Shown here in pieces: positions 44,651 to 56,939 of a DNA stretch of 64,000 nt. Source of the stretch: Stenopsyche tienmushanensis (lineage: Eukaryota > Arthropoda > Insecta > Trichoptera > Stenopsychidae); the NCBI GenBank assembly GCA_008973525.1, contig WACJ01000073.1:186001-250000 (forward strand), in the 5' to 3' direction. The notes below the pieces were generated by a model. The model was not told the origin of the DNA. It saw only the letters and a list, made by a program, of their open reading frames with translations, and did no database searches. Within the stretch, counting starts at the first letter, position 1. The number at the start of each line of letters is the position of its first letter. A program made the translations under genes and the position numbers.

Positions 44651-45867
44651 ATAAATGTATACAGCAAAATTCCGACTTATAATTAAATCAACCTCGTATA
44701 TACTTTTAGGACGCTAATTTTAATTATTTTTCATATTAAAAAATAACGAGGAAAATTATTCAAATGTAATATTCGCTCCTATGGAATATCCACAGCAATG
44801 TGAGAGGTTTTATTTCATTTAAATTATGTGAATGTACACAATTTTGATCAACTCGGGATTATGGCAAACTTATGATCCCGATTTCGGTGCCAAGAATTTA
44901 ATTGGCATGTTGTACAGCACTCTGCGCTAAAAATCCTGAGTTTCTCGCAGCAGAACATTAATGATCGTCGGATGGCATTAATCCTGGACCACTTCTACTT
45001 TACGACTCAATTAAACTGGACAGGTAGAATTTGTGTGCAGTTTCCACATAAAATTTGGGTCACGTATCTCTCTCTCGATATTATTTCATTTTGCTTCGAA
45101 GGATGGACGCGCGGAAGGCCATATAAATTATTACCACCCCCAATGGCACTTGGTGCGGAACCTAGATTTTCATTTTCCGTCTGATCTAAACTTCAGCCGA
45201 TCGGGGGAGGAACAATACTTTATCATGGTGCTCCAAAGGCGGCTGTTTATCGATTCCCAGCATTTCCGTTGTCGTGCTGCAGCAACGTTAAGTGCTTCGT
45301 TCCCGGTTGCAGCGGCAATGCAATTATAATTGCCTACATTGCAATGCTTGAGATTACGGAGGAAAACGCAAGCAATTTAGGCTAAGGATCACGAAGGCCG
45401 TTTCTTAAGTGTATGTTTAAAAAAAGCACATCGAATGTATGTAATAGCTTAATGTTATAACTTAAAATTGAAACTATTTTAATGGCCGCTATTCCAAGTC
45501 TGGGAGTGGAATTCTGCTAGTAACTTTAGCATATCTTCTTAGAAAGCGAAAAACCTCTGGCTTTATAAATTCGCATTATACAAATGCACTTATACGATCT
45601 CTTAAAGTGTCAAGTCTTTATAACATCCGAGAAAAAATGGGTATCCGAGAATAAACATGATATATTATAACGTATTTTTATCCAGTGGCACAAGAGCTCC
45701 ACTGCACTTAGAGGCAACACTACACTCAGCGCAAATTTGGGTTCATTTCTCAGCATTTTCTTTAAGAAAATGTCTCATATTAATATAGATTATATCCATA
45801 AGTAGATAATAATGCAATTGAGCAACATTTATTTCAAAGTGCATAATCATTTTAAGGGCTTCCAATC
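44651..45867. other. intergenic; TE-poor mixed-composition block
   Basis: 44760-45400 is unique, GC-moderate and free of recognisable transposons (TTCCGTTGTCGTGCTGCAGC; CGGCAATGCAATTATAATTG). Open frames at 44972 and 45033 have no domain. A conserved non-coding element is possible; conservation cannot be tested here. Confidence 0.35.
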
Positions 45868-46015
45868 TTTATATATAAAAATGAACGCGTGTCAGCGTGC
45901 GGGCAGTTTGTAAGTTCCAGATACATTCCTATACCGTTCATTTGAATGCGATGAAACTTTGTTGAGTTATTGGGTGTACATCCGAGAATGTTTTTACATT
46001 AGCACAAGCATTATT
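45868..46015 (-). repeat. LINE-type 3' tail repeat, reverse copy
   Basis: On the minus strand it contains TACACCCAATAACTCAACAA, AGTTTCATCGCATTCAAATG, AACGGTATAGGAATGTATCT and a TTTTTATATATAAAG end. Confidence 0.65.
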
Positions 46016-46660
46016 CGTGTGCGAAATTTGTTTTGCGAGATGTTTAACGGATGCGCCATGTTGGCGCATATGAGTCTGGGGAAGTGAAGCGCATAACTAT
46101 ATTATTGCGCTTCTTTTCAAATAATTACTAAGCGCGTGTGGCAATGCAACGCCCGGTAGTCGTTAATATAAGATAAATTATCTTTAACTTATTTCAATCC
46201 ATAGATATTCAAAGCAAATATGCAATATCTTATAACAAGTGCAGCAGGATAACTTCCTTCTTTAAAACAAGCGTCTTGAAGTGACAGATATTCTGAGAAG
46301 GGTGGAGTAATGCCTCTAAGGTGGACGCGCGCTTCTCCCACAAATTTCGGGTGGGTGTTAGACTCCTCGATACCAACCCAAAAAAACCCAGGGGGGAGGA
46401 GCCAACTCTACGCCCGTGGGCAACGGTCGAGTCCCTGGGGTAATAATATGGAGTAGATTTGCGCGAAAGTAGCTTCGTCGGTTTGCTCATCAAACGCAGC
46501 TGGAGTAGCCCAGCTAACATGAGTTGGGAGGGCAGGTCACCCTGTCCTGCGCACCCGTAAAAGGGTGTTTGGAACAGCCGATTACAGTAGTTGGTGGAGA
46601 TTGTATCAAAGGCTAGATACTACAAATTACCTAACCGATACGAGTACCATGGGGAATGGG
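46016..46660. repeat. GC-richer retroelement-like segment
   Basis: 46230-46660 has CCCGTGGGCAACGGTCGAG, GGGAGGGCAGGTCACCCTGT and GTGTTTGGAACAGCCGATTA, a style seen in LINE 5' leaders. A 96-codon minus frame has no domain. Element type not established. Confidence 0.3.
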
Positions 46661-47019
46661 TAGCTCATGCAGTCTACTAAATGTATATGACAGAAAACGT
46701 AAGATCCTATTATTTTGAATGAGTACCACCTTGAAATAACTGTCGCTTTTCAAATAAGGAAGTTTCCCTGCCACACTCTGTAAATCGACACACATTTCAA
46801 ATCTCTATAATGGTATTAATATAGTAATCGTTTTGATTAATATTTATTATTAGTTCCTGGATCCGAAAAAAGTTAATGCTGAAGATAAGAAGGGTATAGA
46901 TAACCAGTTTAATTTTGAGTCAATTCGATTTTCGGCCTTGAGTTGCAATTGAGTATCACCATCAGGATCATAGTTAGACTATACCTCGTAGCCATTTCTG
47001 ATGTAAATTGGATCGAATC

Positions 47020-47100
47020 AATGTATAAAAGTAGAGACCTCGTGTATAAAATTCGTTCCCCACTTAGCCTTTCTCGCCACACGTTACACTGGTGTCAGAA
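47020..47100 (+). other. LTR 3' end with tRNA-Leu primer-binding site
   Basis: TATAAAAG at about 47025 and TATAAAATTCG at about 47045, then CTCGCCACACGTTACA, then C and TGGTGTCAGAAACC. This gives a TATA-like box, an LTR end in TACA, and an 11-nt match to the tRNA-Leu 3' end. No gag or pol follows. Confidence 0.55.
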
Positions 47101-47197
47101 ACCGGCGCATCGCGAAGATGCTGTGACATTTTGATAAAAAAAGGCTATACAAAAGCGTGGGGATATATTATTATACTTGTACTTTAATTAATTGACC

Positions 47198-47405
47198 AAG
47201 TGTTGGTATAGTGGCTTAGATCCTGGACTCTTGTTGCAAAGGTTCGGGTTCAAATCCAGATTGTGGAAAAAATTTTCACCGTACCAACAAATTTGGGAGA
47301 TCGGAAATATTAATATTTCTGATCGATCGTCTCGATCCAGGTTTACCCTGATTTCCTGGATTAGAAAAAGTAAATTCTGAGGCGATTAATAAAGTCGTGC
47401 AGGGA
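47198..47405 (+). repeat. tRNA-derived SINE
   Basis: A-box-like TGGTATAGTGGCTTAG and B box GGTTCAAATCC, then the body GGGAGATCGGAAATATTAA and GATCGATCGTCTCGATCCAG. A second truncated copy is at 33350-33470. A TAATAAAGTCGTGCAGGGAC tail follows. Confidence 0.75.
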
Positions 47406-47500
47406 CGCCCATGAGTGAGTAATTGAATTTGCAACAATAATTAAAAATTATCATTTATATATATATAATGATAATTTCGCTACTCACTCATAGATTCTCT
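47405..47500. repeat. inverted repeat around an AT core
   Basis: ATGAGTGAGTAATTG at the left and its near-reverse CGCTACTCACTCAT at the right flank a TATATATATA centre; AAATTATCATT pairs with AATGATAATTT. Confidence 0.65.
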
Positions 47501-47692
47501 CCTCTCCTACCTTTCCAAATAATCCTATCCTTACTTTACCACGTGTGGAAGGCAACGGGAAACCACCACATTAAATCATCTCCCAAGTAAGATCTCCTAT
47601 GGAGATCACCCTATATCCGTTATCGGATATGACACATCAAAGATTCATGCTTTGATGGACGTCATAAGGATTTAAAAAAAAAAAACTTTAAT
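47501..47692 (+). repeat. retroposon 3' segment with poly(A)
   Basis: GTGGAAGGCAACGGGAAACC, ATCTCCTATGGAGATC, ATATCCGTTATCGGATAT, ending TTTAAAAAAAAAAAA. Several small hairpins and a poly(A) end suggest a SINE or LINE 3' end. It may be the tail of the SINE at 47198. Confidence 0.55.
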
Positions 47693-48857
47693 TAATATTG
47701 ATTGTTATTATTGAGATTTTTAAGAAAGAATTATTATTATTTCAAAGACTCTTATTTTATCCAATTCAATTGACTGTAAGATGAATGTATTTAAGTACTA
47801 TGTTTGTAACTTATCAATAATTACTCATATTTCGTTTCTGAATGAATACATTTAGTACCACATCTCAAACTTCTTGCCCAACGAAGAGTTTTCCAATCAG
47901 CTCGTTTGACTTTTGCCAACTATGTCATGTTCTATGTATTCGTTTTATATGATATTTTACGGTTTGCAAGTATTGAAAATATATTGTTCGCCTACATTTA
48001 AATTGCATACATTCCAGCTGGAAATTCATAAGTAATCCCTGACGTTGCAACTCTCATTTCAAAATAGCTCATACTTAAATACCTGTGTCGTAAATATCGA
48101 AATTAATTACGCTCAAAGCCAAGATCTCTCGTCTTTTGAGTTGATGTACGACGATGGAGAAGCTCAAGCATGGATTGTGTTTCAGAAGTCAAACTAAGAC
48201 TAACAGGTGCCGTAAACTGTAAGACTAATTTATTCAATCATACTCGATGTGCGTGTCTGAAAAGTCTCTCACACACCGTAACATTCGGAATGCGAGCAAG
48301 CTGAAATTAAATATTCAGCATATGAAATATCTGAGGGCATTAAATGTTGAAAATTGTAATTGTTGGGGGAACGTGGCAAATTTGCAGATCGTAAATTTCA
48401 GAGGACGTATATCGGAACGAATGCCATAAATTCATCGAATCGTAAATTATGGAGGCCATAAGTCATTCGGCGAAGTATTTATGTAATATATTTTTTTCCA
48501 CTTCTTCTTGCTTATTCCTTAAAATAAGCCCCCGTAAAAATTGTATTGTATATACGTTTGTCCCGGTTGTATAAGATTTCAATATCCTACAAATATATAT
48601 TTCCTGTCAGTTCCTGGCAAAAAAAACCAATTAAATCAGAACGTATTCTTACATAATGAAATCTATGGTTATATAAAAACGTTTATTTATTTTATTTTTT
48701 TTGTATAGAAATAGAAATATTTGATTGCTTATTTAAGAGGTTTGTATAATATATAATAGTAATTTGGTTTCAAAAGTAAAAAACACCAAATGTAAACTTT
48801 CTAATCCTTGTGATGATTTTCATAGTACTTATCGTCGTTTAGTTTATCTTTGGGGTG
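47693..48857. other. intergenic, nothing identified
   Basis: AT-rich; no coherent frame or repeat recognised. Confidence 0.5.
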
Positions 48858-49827
48858 TCTAATATATATTTTTTATGTAAAGCGGAAAGAAATATCATTT
48901 TTTTGCTATTTGGAGAAAACATTTTTTTTAATAAAAGCTGTACAATATTACTCAATTAAATAATTTCCATTATTATTTATAATCGCCTTCCATAGATAAG
49001 GTAGCTTTTTAATGCCTCTTTCGTAAAATTCGGCCGATTTTCCACTAAAGTATGAAATCAAATGATTTTTCACTTGTTCCACAGAAGTGAATTTTTAATC
49101 GCGAAGCGAATGTTCTAATGACTTGAAAATATGATAGTCTGAAGGTGCAATGTTAGGAAAATAGGTTTTAATAATTCATAGTGAATTACGCCAAAAAAAT
49201 CCCACCAAACACAAAGGAGGACCGTTTTCAAGGATAATGACTGTCGAGGAGTAGAAACAGGTACTTGATTTGAAGAAAGCCACTATTTTTTCCTTCTCAG
49301 ACTGTTGTAGAAGACCCACTTCTCATCCCCATTAACAATCCTTCTTAAAAATGGATCGGTTTCATACCTGGACAAGAGCGATGAACAAATGGTTATCCGT
49401 TGTTCCAAGATCGTTGATGACAACTCGTGCGGTACCCAAATTCCCTGTCTATATTTTTTCCCGCGTCTTTTCAAATAGTCTTTTACTGTCGACTAGGGAC
49501 TGCCGATATCTAGCCATAATTCCTTTATTGTTTTTCAAGGAACAGATTCCATCAGAGAATTTAATGCGTCATCATCGATTATTGGAGGTCGTCCTGATTT
49601 TGGTTTATTTTTCAAATCTTTGTCGCCACTTTTGAATTTTTTGTACCACCTATGGCATTTTCGACAATATCGACAAAAATATTTGAAAAAGTATGACAAA
49701 AGACAGAGCTTCAAAATGACACCAACTTTGATGTATTCACTCGACAGCAACCCAAAGCAAATTGACGGCAAAGGACGCAACCAAATAAATGACATTACTT
49801 TCCGCTTTATCTAATACACTATTAAAA
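48858..49827 (-). mobile_element. mariner element, nearly full length but frameshifted
   Basis: Terminal repeats near GTAAAGCGGAAAGAAATATC (left) and the reverse of GATAAAGCGGAAAGTAATGT (right). The minus strand reads KWYKKFKSGDKDLKNKP-like, then SGRPPIIDDDALNSLMESVP, then GKKYRQGIWVPHELSSTI, SSLLSRYETDPFLRRIVNGD and EKWVFYNSLRRKK (first catalytic region NGDE). After 49283 the frame is disrupted. A GC-poor body and a lost C-terminal frame make it inactive. Confidence 0.85.
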
Positions 49828-52101
49828 TAAACCAATACGGCTGTTAAAAGCACGTTTAAAGCGATTTAACGGATATAACGAGCAATCATATCCTTATAAA
49901 TACCGTTTAGTATTAATAATACGCAATATTGAGATTACATGAGCATAATATTATTATGTTTCGCTCTATGAAACTCTATTATGAAGTCGTTGAATTACAT
50001 TCAAATTGGAGTGATGTTTTTCTATTTTTTTTTTTTTAAAAACCATAGTGTGAGGAATATATATATTTTTCAACGAGGTTGACGCAATTACTCCTAGCTA
50101 AGTGCCTAAATATTTTTGCTCGTTAAAACCGAGTATTTGTCTATTTTTTAATAATCACACGTTATTTGAAGGATTTGCAAAAAAAAATTAAATATTTCCT
50201 ACACATCATGACTCTCATTGTGGTTAATAAAATTTAATCCAATACATAGGGCTTTAGCTTAAATACTACCATATATTAAAATTCATTCTATACCCTAATT
50301 ACCATATTTCGAAGGCTAATGGTTCGATCGAAACAGTAAGATAACGCTTTGGATTGCGTGTACTTTCTCACAAGTTTGTTAACGGATTTGTTTTCTATTC
50401 AGTTCTCAAAGTTTTACTTAGTGTTTGAGTAGGGAATAGATGTCGGAAATTATTAAGAAAGCTAATAGATCTACTCGGCTATCTGCGCATTAATTGATCT
50501 GGTAGTTAGGGTGTTGCCAAAAATGTAGTTTGATAGCGGGCATAAAATTCGAGCTGTTTGCACAAATTTTCATTAATCTATTGCCTCAAACAACATGCAA
50601 ACTGATTCGCCAAACACACCCGACGATTCTATGTACATTAATATCCTCTTTTCTTGTTTGCCCCGAGAAATCCACCCCTTAGCCGAGTTTGGCTTTCGTT
50701 CATTATGATTTCAATTTTGAGGCTTTCCACTAGCGATTTTCATTAAAATATCAATTATAAGGGATGCTTAAGTGCCGAATTAAATTTTAACAAATGACAA
50801 TACCGAAAATGTTTGTCGTCGTTAATTTTGTAAGAGTCTATTTCGTGCGTATGGGCGCACGTTCGATCGCCTCGTTAAATATTTAAATGCCTCCCCCTAG
50901 CTCTGAAAGGGTAGTCATTATGATTATAATGTACGACGCGGAGGATAAATTAAAAGGGATTTCGAACCGAAGAAATGTTTGTGAAATTTATGAACACGCT
51001 AATGTAGTGGCGATATGTATTTGTCTAATTTATAATTAAGGGATGTGGCCATGCTTGTTATAAAAATTGATACAAATTTTCCCAGGAAGTTTCACCTGAA
51101 AACTCAAGTCATTTTAAGTTCATTTCGTAAATAAAATAATACTATGGCAAAGAATACCGCTTTTGAGGTTTTTCCTTTGGGAAAAACCTTCCGTGAGTAA
51201 CAGCACGTACGTGATACTTCAGCCAGCGCATATTTGCTATGCACTTGGAATACTAAAATTCTCCAGGATGAAAGTGCAAGATTATGGTATACAGTCAATT
51301 TTGCTTTGAACGGAATTTATTTTTTAAACTGCCAATAAAAATAACCATTTTAAGGTGATACATACAAAGCTAGACATGATTGTATGATGTAATTTGGTTT
51401 GCATCCCTTATCTTGTATACAACACCTATGACGTCTGAAGTTGAACGATTTGACGTCATGAATACGTAAATACACCACGTATAGCATGAATCGATATTGC
51501 ATCTATTGTAAAATAATAACCGAACATTTTCTATTGAAATATGAATTAAAATGTATTTTACAAAAATTACGATTTAATACATTGATAATGCAAGTCTATG
51601 TAGTCACTAGACTCTCAATTCTTACTCTTCAATTAATTATATTTTTATGTGAATATCAGACTGATCTTTTTAAAGGATATATACTTCTAAAAGCAATATA
51701 TGATTTGTGGAAATCATAAAAAGTATGATAAAAGGCATATAAATGACGACAACAATGAACATGCTAATAATTTAATACAAAAACTTACAATATCTTTAAT
51801 TAAAATGTATTTGTTTGTCGTCTATGTTTCCATGAGAATGCTCTGGAAATATACTTTTATCAGATTTTACAACTAAATAATTTATTTTTATTGAGCCACA
51901 TTCATAGATCTTTAGTAATCTCCACTATAAATTACTCTTTTAAACAAAATATGGCAAGATATATTAATTTATAACAACATATTAGGTAATCCCGAAAGAA
52001 ATCTATTTTTTTAAGCTTCCCACATCAAAAACCCAAATCAAAATTTGAGGGTCATCCTCATTTAGAGGCATCTTTTAAGGCATGGACGAATTATTTTCCC
52101 C
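49828..52101. other. intergenic; nothing coding
   Basis: 50340-51080 is unique, mixed-composition and TE-poor (GCACGTTCGATCGCCTCG; CGAGCTGTTTGCAC). The rest is AT-rich. No gene supported. Confidence 0.45.
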
Positions 52102-52201
52102 ATGCAATGGCGCTGTTAATCTGACGAATTAAATCTGCTCAGATGCATTGGCGCTGTTAATCTTACGAATTAAATCTGCTCAGATTAACAGCGCCATTGC
52201 A
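52102..52201. repeat. two tandem 41-bp units plus inverted partial
   Basis: ATGCAATGGCGCTGTTAATC and ATGCATTGGCGCTGTTAATC begin successive 41-bp units (52102-52142, 52143-52183), followed at 52184 by the inverted ATTAACAGCGCCATTGCA. The end can fold into a long stem. Confidence 0.85.
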
Positions 52202-52445
52202 GAGAGAGACATCTTCCGTCTCTTTCTAGGCGCAATGTGTTAATTTAACAGTGCCATCTTCTGTGACATTGTAGATACTGCGTCTGCAATACGGGAGGAC
52301 GTCATTCCCACGGCCAGATCTCTCTCTCTCTCTCTCTCGTGTTAATTAAATTGTTATCTAAAAAGAGAGCCTTTATGTCCGATGCCCGTCCACCCCCATC
52401 TATCCGTTTTACTACATCATGACCTGAAAGAAGAACGGATCCGTA
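52202..52445 (+). repeat. LTR-like dispersed repeat, copy 2
   Basis: CCAGATCTCTCTCTC, GTCCGATGCCCGTCCACCCC, CATCTATCCG and GACCTGAAAGAAGAACGG correspond in order to 14950-15080. Includes a (TC)n run at 52318-52337. Confidence 0.6.
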
Positions 52446-54870
52446 TCCCAGTTTCGACACCCTTGCTCAGACGCTTCAATAAAAAAAAACAAAGCTGACA
52501 CAAATTGAACTTTATCAAGAGCGTGTGAAAATAATGGATTTCTTTCTCGGGGACCTAATATATATTTCTAGAAGTTCCTTCGTCTTTAAATAAAAAAAAA
52601 GCTAAAAACTATATGTAAATGGCGCCAAAAGTTGTATCCGCATTTTTGATGCAATACGAAGGTAAATTCACATTATTTATTTATATATAAATTGTAGCTA
52701 GATAAACTTTTGGTCAGCACATATGTACGTTTGCCTTGCTATAAATTTGTTGAAAATAGGCTTACCCGCCGTGGAACTAAAGCATTCTGTCCGGTCAAGA
52801 TTAATACTACCCTTTGTGAATTTATCTCCCTGCTAAACTGTAGCTTTTTACGTCCCATAAATACTGCAATATTAAAGCGATTTAATGTATGCATTCGACT
52901 CTGAAAATTGGTCCCGATCCAGAATCGAAGCACCCGATTGGATCCGATGACATATGCGAAACGTGTAGACGAATAATATTATTCGGCAAGAACCAAAAAG
53001 TAACCCCTGAAATACGACATGGAGAGCTCTCCTCATATCTCATCTTGTCAAGCGGGGTTCAATGTAATTAATTTAAGTTATGTGCGTGGGTTGTGTTTCA
53101 AAATTGTCGCAATAAATTCCGAACACAATGTGTGCTCATTTTTTTTGATTCAATAACGTTTTAGAAAGGTTAAGCATTTCATCAAACATTCAAGGAAAAG
53201 ATCTTTAATATAATTATTTTTTATTGTGTTCCATATGTGGTTAAATTAGGATGAAGAGTATTTGTGTAACATTTCGTGAGGTCGTTGATATCGTCGTTTT
53301 CGCCGCAGCGACAGTCGCCGACCGTCGTCTTATTAGACCGCGGGGATCGCACCGGAGAGGTTATTAGAAGCGCTGAACACTCCCAAACATTATCCTCGAT
53401 GAATTTTCAAACTCTACTCTAGCTTTACTCTAACGAATTTTACGGACTCTCCAGCCAATACAGAGTCACAACAATCTGTATTCCAAATATTTAACAACCT
53501 GTATTTGAGCTCGAACTTTTACTATGAGAATCTAAGATTAAATAATGGATATTTGGATATCATATGAATTATCTACGGCCAATATCATGATATGGAAACC
53601 TTCAATTTATTCAGGTCGTAACTCAGGATGATAAAATGATCGTTTATGATAATTCTAAACGTAAAACATAGCTATTCCATTCTTTAAGCCCGACTTAATT
53701 CTGAGAAAGGTAAAGAAAAGATAGATTGTATTAAAAAAGGAGTATTTTTTTGATATTTTCAATATTTTCATTAATAATCATTGATTGAATTTTGACAATA
53801 TAAAAGTTCGAGAGCTTTTCTGCAGGTTTTATTGAAGATTTTGTGTCGATTTAAATATATTTATTCAAGGACATTAATTCATTCAATCCTTTGACTGTCA
53901 ACATCCATCCCGTCGACAAATTGAATATCAGTCTCTTTGATCTGCCTCTATTTCGGGTAACGGTCGAAAAGCTCGCTCATTTTTAGCCTAAACATTTTCG
54001 AGCGGAAGCACTCCCGAACGGCGCACAAAAAGCTCCCCGCAAAAGCTTTGTTTGATCGACTTGATGACTTTTTAATTACGATTGTAAAGCGTGACTCGTT
54101 TTACTATATTTACGCTTTCCAGAGAATATACGTTGCGCTTTTGCGTCCCCCGCTCTTTGCTACAGCGACATTAATCTGCATCAATGCAGCGTTAACACGA
54201 TTGTTGGACCACGTAGCATAAAAGCTGTTTACCTCCGTTAACCAGCTGGTCGTTTGCATAAAATAGCAAGCAAAGATTTTTTCCACTCTTACCTCCGTGT
54301 TCCCTAGATATGTTTCGAAATTGAAGCCGATTAACCCCCGTTGAACCGCTTGGATTTTTTTCGGCGACCCAGAAACTTAATATTCACCCCGTACTACTTA
54401 AACTCATGACCCCCGCTTAAAAGCATATCGCTCAAGGATAAACATGAAAAATAGCGCAATAAAAATTCAATTTTGCTCGAAAGTGCATAAAATATTATGC
54501 TCCTCCGATGCATTGCTTTTGCTCTTTGGGATTCTGCAACCTTTGGCGAATGTGCTTATGCTGCTCCATACGGTTGCTCCGGGATCCATTTGGCTCACAA
54601 AGAGGACTTGTTATGAATTTTGACATGAGCCATTCCATGCTATGCATAAAGAAAACATTTCACCCAAGTAAACTTCCATTCAATTTTAACAAAGCCGCTT
54701 TGCAATATGTCAGTCTCCATTTTAAAAAGACCGAACATTTGATATAAACACTGAGTAAATAGACGAATTTAGAATATCATTTTACTGCATCGTTCTGGTA
54801 TTTTAACATAAGTAAATCTAATGCGATGGTTGAGATTGCACGTTATTAACCAGTCTTAAAATTTGCGGGT
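52446..54870. other. intergenic; nothing coding
   Basis: 52700-53080 has unremarkable short frames. 53270-53360 and 53900-54800 are GC-moderate unique blocks (TTGCGCTTTTGCGTCCCCCG) that could be regulatory. No transposon was identified. Confidence 0.45.
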
Positions 54871-55740
54871 GGTTTTTTGTCAACGCCAACTTCATGTCAT
54901 TTTCAACATTTAATTTATTTCTATCTTTTAAACGAAGAAGAGTTGAAAATCCACTCTCCCAGAAATATGTAGACGCAATGGAACTTAAACTCGAAATACC
55001 GGTGAATCATGCAGTTTGCTTGGGGAGCTACTTCTTTTACTTTTTTCTGAAAGCCTGATTTTGATCCAGGCATAGATGGTGCATCATCCATAAAACACAC
55101 GTTTTTTCCATTTTAATCTTCCAGTCTCAAAAATGATATTTATCTTCTCTATATATATATATATCTTCACTTTTTGTAGTAGTTTCAAGTTCACTACAAA
55201 ATAGGAACTCTTCTTTGATATTATCTGAATTAATATATTTAACGAAGACAAGCAACTGAGCGCACGAGCTTACGTCTGTTGATTCATAAACTTGAAAAGA
55301 AGACTATTATGAAACCTTGATTTCAATCAAAATCTACTCTTTAATATCTAGATTTTTTTTGCTTAGCAATTTCCAATGCGATTTCATATGATGCTGTGAA
55401 CCATTGTTGATAACGTCCTGTTCGATCAAGTCTCTGATGTTTGCAACTAGTTTCATGCCAACGAAAGAACTCCAAATCCTTTTTATTATGTTCTGAATGT
55501 TTCACCTCTGAGTGACGTTTGAGTTTTGAAGGCTTCATAGAATCATGACTGAGAACAAGTTTACAAAATACTTACTGAGCTTTAGTAATATTAGCATGAT
55601 CATGAATATTTGCAGCCATCGCTATTGATTCGCTAATAACTGATATTGTTAAACAAATTTTGAATGCAAATTAATTAATAACGTCGGTCTTTTTAAGAAT
55701 TTGTGGAAACATCAGAAAGCTTTTTTAGGAGGATCGATAA
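54871..55740 (-). pseudogene. ZBED-type hAT transposase remnant
   Basis: Minus frame 55538-55341: KPSKLKRHSEVKHSEHNKKD, FRWHETSCKHQRLDRTG and ASYEIALEIAKQK, the end of a BED finger and its linker. Continuing about 55310-55160: VYESTDVSSCAQLLVFVKYI, NIKEEFLFCSELETTTK, the core after the first catalytic position. The usual Asp of VDESTD is Tyr here. A deletion separates the two parts, so it is dead. Confidence 0.85.
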
Positions 55741-55879
55741 GTCTTTGCCGATTTTGTAAGACGTCTGGACGTCTTTGTAAGAATTGGAAAACTCTTCAAT
55801 TTCGATGACGACATATTTGAGAGCCATAGTGAAACAGATCCTCGATTAAGTAACGAATAATTATCTTAGAGTATGCATT

Positions 55880-56145
55880 CACCATGGTCGACAACTCAAG
55901 AGTAATTAAAACGTATCGGGAAGACGAACCGAATGGTGGTTTGGATGCCGCACGAACTGTCTAAAGATAATAAAGGGGAGCAACGAAACACGTGCAAAGT
56001 TTTGTTGTCAAGACAAAAAGTTCGTCCCATTTTTGCACCGAATTGTGACTGGGAGTGAAAAATGGGTTGTTTATGACAACATAAGTCGTAAACGTCAATG
56101 GTGTCCCGACTCCGTGCCCGCGGGCACACACTTATATTTGTGAAA
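55880..56145 (+). pseudogene. mariner transposase middle fragment
   Basis: Plus frame: NETRAKFCCQDKKFVPFLHR, IVTGSEKWVVYDNISRKRQW, the stretch around the first catalytic region (GDEKWV, here GSEKWV, so the catalytic Asp is Ser). Truncated at both sides. Confidence 0.75.
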
Positions 56146-56530
56146 AATTAAACAATTTAAATCTTGCACATCAGGGAAAAATAAAGATATAGAAGAAATA
56201 ATTAGTTCTATAAGAGCCTTCAAAGCTAAAATACAGTTTTGAATAATCGATTATTTATTTTTTAAGCCCTTTCACATTACAAAAGTTGCTAATTCTTAAG
56301 TAGAAATTATTCAAGAAGACACTTCAAAAACTGAAGAAGAAATTTTAAATATACAAAATGACATAATCTTAAAATCGAACGGATTTACTGAAAATATTTG
56401 GAATTAAGTTGACCATAAAAAGCATACATAAACATATACTATTTTTAATATGTTTAAAATGTGTACAAATCTTCAATTAATTTCATGTGCGCCCGTCACC
56501 ATAAAAAGGTTAAAAACCCCTGATCTAAAG
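56146..56530. mobile_element. insertion with hAT-like end
   Basis: Separates two parts of what looks like one mariner. Ends AAAAAGGTTAAAAACCCCTG, whose reverse CAGGGGTTTTTAACC is a common hAT terminus. The left end and target duplication were not found. Confidence 0.45.
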
Positions 56531-56715
56531 GATAAAAATTTCGCTTCGAAACGTAACTGAATGTCAATTCAAAACCATAAGAATTTTCAAAAGAGGAATC
56601 GAAAACCTGTGGGAAATAGTAAGTAGTAATGAAGAAAATTGTTTTGTAATAAAAAATGAATTAATCTCTCATTATTAAACAATCAGCAAAGACTTTTCGA
56701 TACACCTGATATACA
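56531..56715 (+). pseudogene. mariner C-terminal tail and 3' end
   Basis: Encodes IRIFKRGIENLWEIVSSNEE, the mariner C-terminal motif, followed by CTTTTCGATACACCTGATA, which matches the end at about 30030. Confidence 0.7.
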
Positions 56716-56724
56716 CGTTTAAAT

Positions 56725-56860
56725 TAACACATTAATTACGGGGACATTTTGCACGCGTCTGCGGTTTTACGCGGATAATTTTTCAACGTCTTTTACCAAA
56801 ATTTACAAATACCTATATTATGCAAAATATTTATCATAAACATTATTTAATTTTTAAAAA
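56725..56860. repeat. piggyBac/MITE-like end, copy 2
   Basis: AATTAACACATTAATTACGG, then CACGCGTCTGCGGTTTTACG and TTTTTCAACGTC. Preceded by TTAA. See copy 1 at 27241. Confidence 0.5.
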
Positions 56861-56939
56861 TATTATAGGCTATGAAATTGATGAATTTTGATTTTTAATG
56901 ATTTTTTGGTTTTATTGGTATCATATTAGCTAACAGATT

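Noticed and set aside
44972..45329. 70- and 98-codon frames
   Set aside because: Overlapping frames in a unique block; no start context, domain or downstream exon.
55896..56129. 77-codon minus frame
   Set aside because: It is the antisense shadow of a recognisable mariner fragment on the plus strand.
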